This document shows, piece after piece, positions 48,490 to 64,000 of a DNA stretch of 64,000 bases. The notes below the pieces were generated by a model that worked only from the letters and a program-made list of their open reading frames with translations, was not told the DNA's origin and searched no databases. Each line of letters starts with the position of its first letter. The stretch's first letter is position 1. The translations under genes and the position numbers were made by a program. This DNA comes from Dysidea avara (lineage: Eukaryota > Porifera > Demospongiae > Dictyoceratida > Dysideidae), in assembly GCF_963678975.1 (NCBI RefSeq), contig NC_089275.1, forward strand, positions 49,189,883 through 49,253,882, in the 5' to 3' direction.

Positions 48490-48927
48490 CTTGTAGTGTA
48501 ACTATCTGTGTTGAGGGACATCAGTGGCATGTAAATTCAGTATGCTGAATGATGACTAACATACATACATTTCCAATAATACTCAATTTTAGTACTGCCT
48601 ATTAACAATCAAGCCATGGTAATGCAGGTCAAAATTCTGGATCCCGACCACTGAAGCTCACCAACATCCACACTCCAAATAATATACTGTCACGATAAGC
48701 TGATCTCATCTAGTGACCAGTGTGGTAATCAAATCGGCTACAATTGATCGATCACTACACCACACAACACGTGGTGAGGTAGTCTGGAGCACAACCAGGG
48801 TGGACACAGCAATAAAGCTGAAACGATCTCTGATAAACCACAGGCTTCTCATAAACCAAGTACTAGACTAACGAAACATTATTTTACACGTACACTAATC
48901 CATCAATTCGTTCACTCCACTACCACA

Positions 48928-49026
48928 GCTGAAAAACAGGGCACAGCTGAAAAACAGGGCACAGCTGAAAAACAGCTTTTGCTGATGCTGTCTCCCTGTC
49001 TAAATAACATTAAAAAAAAACAAAAA
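48928..49026 (+). repeat. Non-LTR 3' tail in PCNA 5' region
   Basis: CAGCTGAAAAACAG repeated about three times, then GCTGATGCTGTCTCCCTGTCTAAATAA and poly-A. It resembles the 3' end of the LINE at 3157-3862 (CAGCTGAAAAGAAG...GCTGATGCTGTTTTCCCTGACTAAATA). Confidence 0.6.
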
Positions 49027-49146
49027 ACCACTGATTCGTGATGATCACGGCAACTTGTAAACAACGTAGACACCACGTGACACAGCGACATTTCCACACA
49101 ACTTAGCTCGTTACATACATGACATTACACACGCTAACACACTCAC

Positions 49147-49190
49147 CATACAAAACTTCACGTTGATCAGTTCCCGCCTGGCGCGTGTTT
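49147..49190 (-). promoter_or_regulatory. PCNA promoter / non-coding first exon
   Basis: On the minus strand, GCGCCAGGCGGGAA (an E2F-type site, TTCCCGCC at 49,171-49,178 on the plus strand) precedes TTTTGTATG|GTGAGT, a strong splice donor at 49,147/49,146. Acceptor-like sequences lie just 5' of the ATG at 48,489. E2F control of PCNA is established in animals; the exon itself is inference. Confidence 0.45.
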
Positions 49191-49325
49191 AACCCGCTAA
49201 AATCACCCGCCGTATATCACGTGAACGTATCACAACGCATGCGCACTACTACAAATCATGATAAAAACTGTTGTAACACACAAACGACTACAAGAATCAC
49301 TAATAAGGGATGCTGTCCGCTCTTC

Positions 49326-59628
<10,303 letters not shown>

Positions 59629-60877
59629 CTTGACTTTACACACTGAGCATGCGCATTTGCTTGTTTTCTTATTAATGCCGCTCTTTTCGCCAGCGTAAAA
59701 TGTGCTTTAAATAGAATGGCGTCATCAGCGTGATAAAAATGGCGGCATGATCGTTATAGCTTTTAATGTTTCATCTTCCAGCAGTTATAACTGTTGTAGT
59801 GTGGTGTTTTACACATATAAATGTAGTGCCTAGTTTGACTAGCTGGTTTTTAGGCTACAAAAATGAGTTCAGTATAGCTAGAGTCAGCTATTATCAGTTA
59901 GCTGACAATTGTATGTCACTGACACCTGATCTGAAGTGGGTAAACCAATGTACAATGAAATTACGCGATTGCTTACTGCTAGCTAACTGAATACCTACAT
60001 ACTGAGCCAGTATGGCTACCTAGCTATAATAACAGCCATCAGCTGCTGGTTTTTATCAGATCAAAAAGGCATGCAAAATTAAATACTGTCACAATTTAAG
60101 AACGTTGACACCTGGTGTGCACTATGAATTTTTAAAAAGCTTTAGATTGGAGCTAACTATAATTTTGAGCACTTCAAGTTTCATGTGTTTGAGCACAGTG
60201 CTCAGTACCTTAGTAGTTAGAGGAATTTGAAAATCACTGAGTGGCAGCTTATAACTATACTAAAGTGTGAGCTCTGTCAAGATTATCAGTGCAGTCTCTC
60301 CTCCCAGGACAGGATATTTCATTTGGTGACTCGTGAAATTCATCTGTTTGCTAATTCCACTCAACCATTCATGAGTAGCTATATTTTAGTACTTACTTTA
60401 TAATAGCTGCTCATGGGTTACTTAGCTATCTGTCTCTAGGTATTGTTTAAGGCAAACTGCACAAGTCTGCTACCTTCTCTGCTAGCACTGGCCAACCTTC
60501 TGGACCAGCTGGTGATGTCAGATTTGAGCTAATAATAAATAATACTGAAATAGTAGAGTCTTGTAGAATCAGAGTTCTGCAGTGTCACATGCAGCCAGCA
60601 CTAAATTGTAGCAGCTTGTTGATTTTCCCCATAAATTATTTTAGGAGTAAAGCTTAAACGGTGCTACATTAAAGTACTGTAATAGAACTCTCTCTAAAGA
60701 ATATCAATATTGACATATTATTGTACTGCCAAGTACCATAGCATGAGGCATTTTGTAGTTTTGAATTTTCTGTATATATTTGTAGTTTTGTTTGTCTGCA
60801 ATGGAAGTATAAATGATATATGGTGTTGTGCAGTGGATGATGTGCTGGATGTGGCAGGGTAGTTGCTAAGATTTTTG

Positions 60878-61000
60878 GTCTAGTCATGGTAGCAGCCTTA
60901 CCAAGACATTACCACTCGTTGATTGACCCCACAAACAAACTTGGCCCAGAGGGACCAGCCCACTTGTACTTGTCAGCTACTATGATGGGGAAGTGCAAAA
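60878..61000 (+). other. Possible isolated exon
   Basis: Open segment between TTTTTGGTCTAG and AAAATG|TATGTA or AAAAT|GTATGT, encoding LIDPTNKLGPEGPAHLYLS. No neighbouring exon and no family recognised; may be chance. Confidence 0.2.
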
Positions 61001-62254
61001 TGTATGTACTTAAACATGTTTTCCAGTGTTACCATTGGCTTGTGGGATCCAAGAAGCCTCGTTGTATATAATAGGTTAAGGAACTATAGATATATATCCC
61101 ATTGCACCATAGTCAATTTACCTGGTCCATACACACAATTTACATTACATTCAAAACAATCATTGTATACAGTATAATACATGCAGGCATACCACGCTAC
61201 CAGGGGTCATAATTCTTTTCAACTATACTAGCCTTTGCTAGGTACCAGTGAAAATTTTGACATTAAAATTTACATTGCAGGTCACTAAAATTTATTCGTG
61301 ATCGTAAAAATGTAGTCATTCAATTTACCATAACTTTCTCACATCATTTTTTGTGCTCTAGCTACAGCATCTAACTAACTATTATGTGTGTCTACAAATT
61401 TGAAATGTATTCTGTTCACTGTACCATGATAATGCTTTTGACAGATCATTCTGAAAACAATAGAGCCTTTTGAATTTTTGAGCACACAGATTGTATTGCT
61501 GGCCACAGTTGCATTTTGGTAGAATTTTAGAATAACATGTTTCAGATTTGAGGTCTGACTTGTAACAATAGACCCCTTGAAATTCGACTTCAAAGTTAAA
61601 ACCATACCACAGATAAAGGCTGATGATGACAGCTGTCTTCACCACGTGCACTGAGTTACCGTCAAATTGTTATCTGCAATGTGGAGGCATGCTTCAGATA
61701 GAGCATGCTCCACATGCGTACCAAGTGTGTGCTTTGCATAACATTTAAATTTGTCCTGGTAGCACCTCTTGTGAACTCCTAGTGGTCATGAGCTTGCAAG
61801 TATATCACTACACATCTTGTGTTAAGTCTCAATGCACACAGCTAATAAGATAGTCCATTATCCCTACCATGTAGTGTTGATTGTACATGTAATAGGAGAA
61901 TAGAAGCAGCTAGGGTAGTTAAGAAGAGATATGGATTACTTGTTATATCAGCCTGTATGTGTTACCAAAATATAAACACACTACATGAATACACAAATTG
62001 CTGCATTAACAGACTAGCACACTGGATAGGTTTTTGTAGTTGCATACAATCACTGGACTAGACTACTGGACTCTATTTTTTTTGTTTTTTAGCACATATT
62101 TGGGCAACTAGTTGTAGCTATTGCTACATTGAATTAAAATATGCAGGTGAACCTGTCTACTTGGTACTGTCTGTTCATCTTAGGATTGTGTGTAATTCTC
62201 TCTCTTGACATAATCTCTATTATATGACTACCACTAGTACTCATCATATCGATA

Positions 62255-62540
62255 CGGGGGGAGGGGTCAAAGGGGGCTCTTGACCTCCCCTCCAAAAAAT
62301 TTTTAGTATGCCAAGATCAAGATACTCTAATAAAGCAGTCACAGTATTAGAGCAGTGTGTAGCAAGCTATGTAAGGATTTTGATGTACTTCCAATCAGCT
62401 ATAAATGCGTAGTAGGCGAGGTGGGCAGCTATTGTCTGTGACCTTTTTTTGGGTCTCATCTTACCAAACCAGACAATGTAGTGCCTCAGATCATTTTGAT
62501 CCCCTTATCCATAAGTCTGGATACGCCCTGTCATGAAGTA
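62255..62540. repeat. Dispersed repeat related to 4312 element
   Basis: Shares GATACTCTAATAAAGCAGTCACAGTATT, GTAGCAAG and GGCAGCTATTGTCTGTGACC plus a T-run with 4312-4698, but has different ends (GGGGGGAGGGGTCAAAGG). Confidence 0.5.
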
Positions 62541-62999
62541 CATACAAGCCACACAGTGCATGTTGTAGTAACCATGTAAATACAAGTTATAGTCATTGAG
62601 TTTGCTAAATTAAGTGGTAACTTGTTATTCCATAGCTGATACAAGGGTTCTTACACGACAGCAATAACAAACGAAATCATGTGAATAAGATTTCAACCAA
62701 TCAAATTGATTCATTTTAAACTTCTAACTATAATTACTGCATGTGACCTCCAAATTACATTTAATGACACACAATAACTATTAGAACATTTGTACATAGC
62801 TGGGCAAAGTTAACAAGTCTGGCCTGATCACACCTTTCTTTTGTATGTGCGTGGGTTTCTTTATGTGTGGGGGAGTGGTCTATCTACATGAGACTCTGAT
62901 AATGGCTAAGGCTACATACAGGCTTAAGTAAGACATCACTTTAGCCTGACATGTGCCTTTTGGCATACTGCAGTACATACAATGCATACTTCATGGACT

Positions 63000-63634
63000 T
63001 ACCTGTGTCTTCCTTTCTTTGTGCCCCATTTATCTTTGCTGACAGCACAAGGTGTAGCACCCCATGATGGCTTCCCTATACATTGACTGCAGAGGTATGT
63101 CCTTCTTGTGGTGTCCTTCATTTCATTTGTAATGTTGTGTACTAGGCTGAAATGAAGCAAGCGTATAAGTCACGGCTTGTCTCACAAATTTAAATTTTAA
63201 TAATTTATAAATATACATATTATTAAGGTTTCACTGTAGTTACTGGACTGTCATGATGGTTGACAACTCACTCTGTGGTGGAGGGATGTTTCCATTAGGA
63301 AAGACAAACTGTCTGGAATGTACACAAGGTGTGGATGGTACATGGTCAACACTGAATAATGTCTTGAACAAGTCATCCACAACATCTGTAGCACTTTCTA
63401 CAAGTGGACAAAACAGTAACAACACAACACACACATCACGCAAGTTCACCTTAGTATACAATATTCTGGGGAAGAACACTTCTGTGACTAGTTTCTTGCT
63501 CAGTAATGGTGACATGACAGGATCATCCACATCAACATGTTTGAAGAGGTGCCAGTACTTCTGTCCCTCTTCATTACCACGAGGTTTGATCTGAGTATTT
63601 GGTGTTGTCACCAATGTGGCTGGGAATTCAGTAA
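63000..63634 (-). CDS. Exons of an unidentified minus-strand gene
   Basis: Three exon-like blocks with compatible phases: 63,634-63,440 (acceptor GTTAG, donor C|GTGATG), about 63,397-63,271 (acceptor TTGTAG, donor A|GTGAGT) and about 63,147-63,003 (acceptor CCTAG, donor AG|GTAAGT). Predicted residues include KYWHLFKHVDVDDP, LSKKLVTEVFFPRILYTK, SATDVVDDLFKTLFS, FVFPNGNIPPPQ and YLCSQCIGKPSWGATPC. VDDLFKTLFS recalls the plexin GAP domain, whereas FFPRIL...FVFPNGNIPP recalls the COR region of ROCO-type proteins. I cannot decide. Upstream exons lie beyond the window. Confidence 0.45.
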
Positions 63635-63681
63635 CTAACAGAGAAGAAACAAAATAACATCAGTGACAATTAACTGTAGTC

Positions 63682-63810
63682 ATGGACAAGTGTCCTGATT
63701 ATCAAGGTGTCCTTATTAGTGAGGTGTCCTTATTTCAGGGGTCTAAATGTGTGTACACTAATACAAATGGGACCATCGACAAGTCTCCTAATTCTTAAGG
63801 TATCCTAATT
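63682..63810. repeat. Dispersed pogo-like fragment
   Basis: Same family as 37,735-37,905: TGTCCTTATTAGTGAGGTGT, TTTCAGGGGTCTAAATGTGT and AATGGGACCAT. Confidence 0.5.
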
Positions 63811-63869
63811 ACTAGCGTTATTATAAGATTACAACAGATTACCCACCACTGAACATGTACTAGTACTAG

Positions 63870-64000
63870 TATTTCCCTCGATTATCCGACCCCACTGGGA
63901 CCAAGACATGTTCAGATAATCAAAGCCCATTCATTTATATACAGGCCCTGTTCAAATGTTCTAACAGAAATACATCATACTCTAATAGAGCAGTCATTTT
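63870..64000. mobile_element. pogo-like MITE, cut by window end
   Basis: TATTTCCCTCGATTATCCGA start and the AAGCCCATTCATTTATATACAG interior match the element at 31,766. Ends in a TACTCTAATAGAGCAGTCAT motif at the window edge. Confidence 0.45.

Larger units (their letters stand above)
59629..63000. other. Intergenic region upstream of HCF
   Basis: Immediately upstream of the HCF ATG is a GC-richer stretch (59,630-59,720) that probably holds the promoter. Beyond that I see no convincing exon. A plus-strand segment at 60,890-61,000 is open and flanked by CTAG and GTATGT (reading SLIDPTNKLGPEGPAHLYLS), which could be an exon of an unrecognised gene. A MITE-like repeat lies at 62,255-62,540. Confidence 0.4.

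Noticed and set aside
61375-61651. Minus-strand frames with repeated KGSIV motif
   Set aside because: Short imperfect duplication in intergenic DNA; no start, splice or family support.

Overview
This window is eukaryotic nuclear DNA: AT-rich, with split genes using GT-AG introns, nuclear tRNA genes and a dense load of small transposons. Gene content (a Src-like tyrosine kinase, the axonemal protein IQUB, PCNA, a host cell factor) indicates an animal. The compact introns, the choanocyte/sperm-type axonemal gene and the MITE richness make a sponge (demosponge) my best guess. That is inference from gene content; no species-level marker was seen.

Layout. 1-10.2 kb holds no host gene: non-LTR reverse transcriptase remnants, hairpin MITEs and a nearly identical 1.89-kb tandem duplication. 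10,218-16,956 is one large, decayed DNA transposon with long terminal inverted repeats. It carries a multiply frameshifted, transposase-like coding region ending in a chromodomain (+ strand) and a three-exon HIRAN-domain gene (- strand). 17,036-22,672 is a two-exon gene that splices in frame to RING-SH3-SH2-tyrosine kinase, a ubiquitin-ligase module on a Src-type kinase. An 80-bp retroposon tail breaks this copy inside exon 1. 22.7-30.6 kb is mostly transposons, including a MITE with a CTG repeat of about 119 units, plus a tentative, frame-disrupted secreted/GPI-anchored gene. From 30.6 to 59.6 kb three genes lie in tandem on the minus strand and could be traced exon by exon with consistent phases: IQUB (15 exons, 713 aa), PCNA (6 coding exons, 270 aa) and a compact HCF (13 exons, 643 aa). 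Their introns hold three tRNA-Lys(UUU) copies, long AC/TG/AGTG microsatellites, hAT- and pogo-like MITEs and a decayed Ty3/Gypsy fragment. The right end has exons of a minus-strand gene that I could not identify.

How the genes relate. IQUB (radial-spoke base), PCNA (replication clamp) and HCF (transcription scaffold) are independent housekeeping or ciliary genes packed 0.3-0.8 kb apart. The points most worth checking are the RING-Src fusion and its insertional break, PCNA with serine at the position of human Lys164, and the chromodomain transposon carrying a HIRAN accessory gene.
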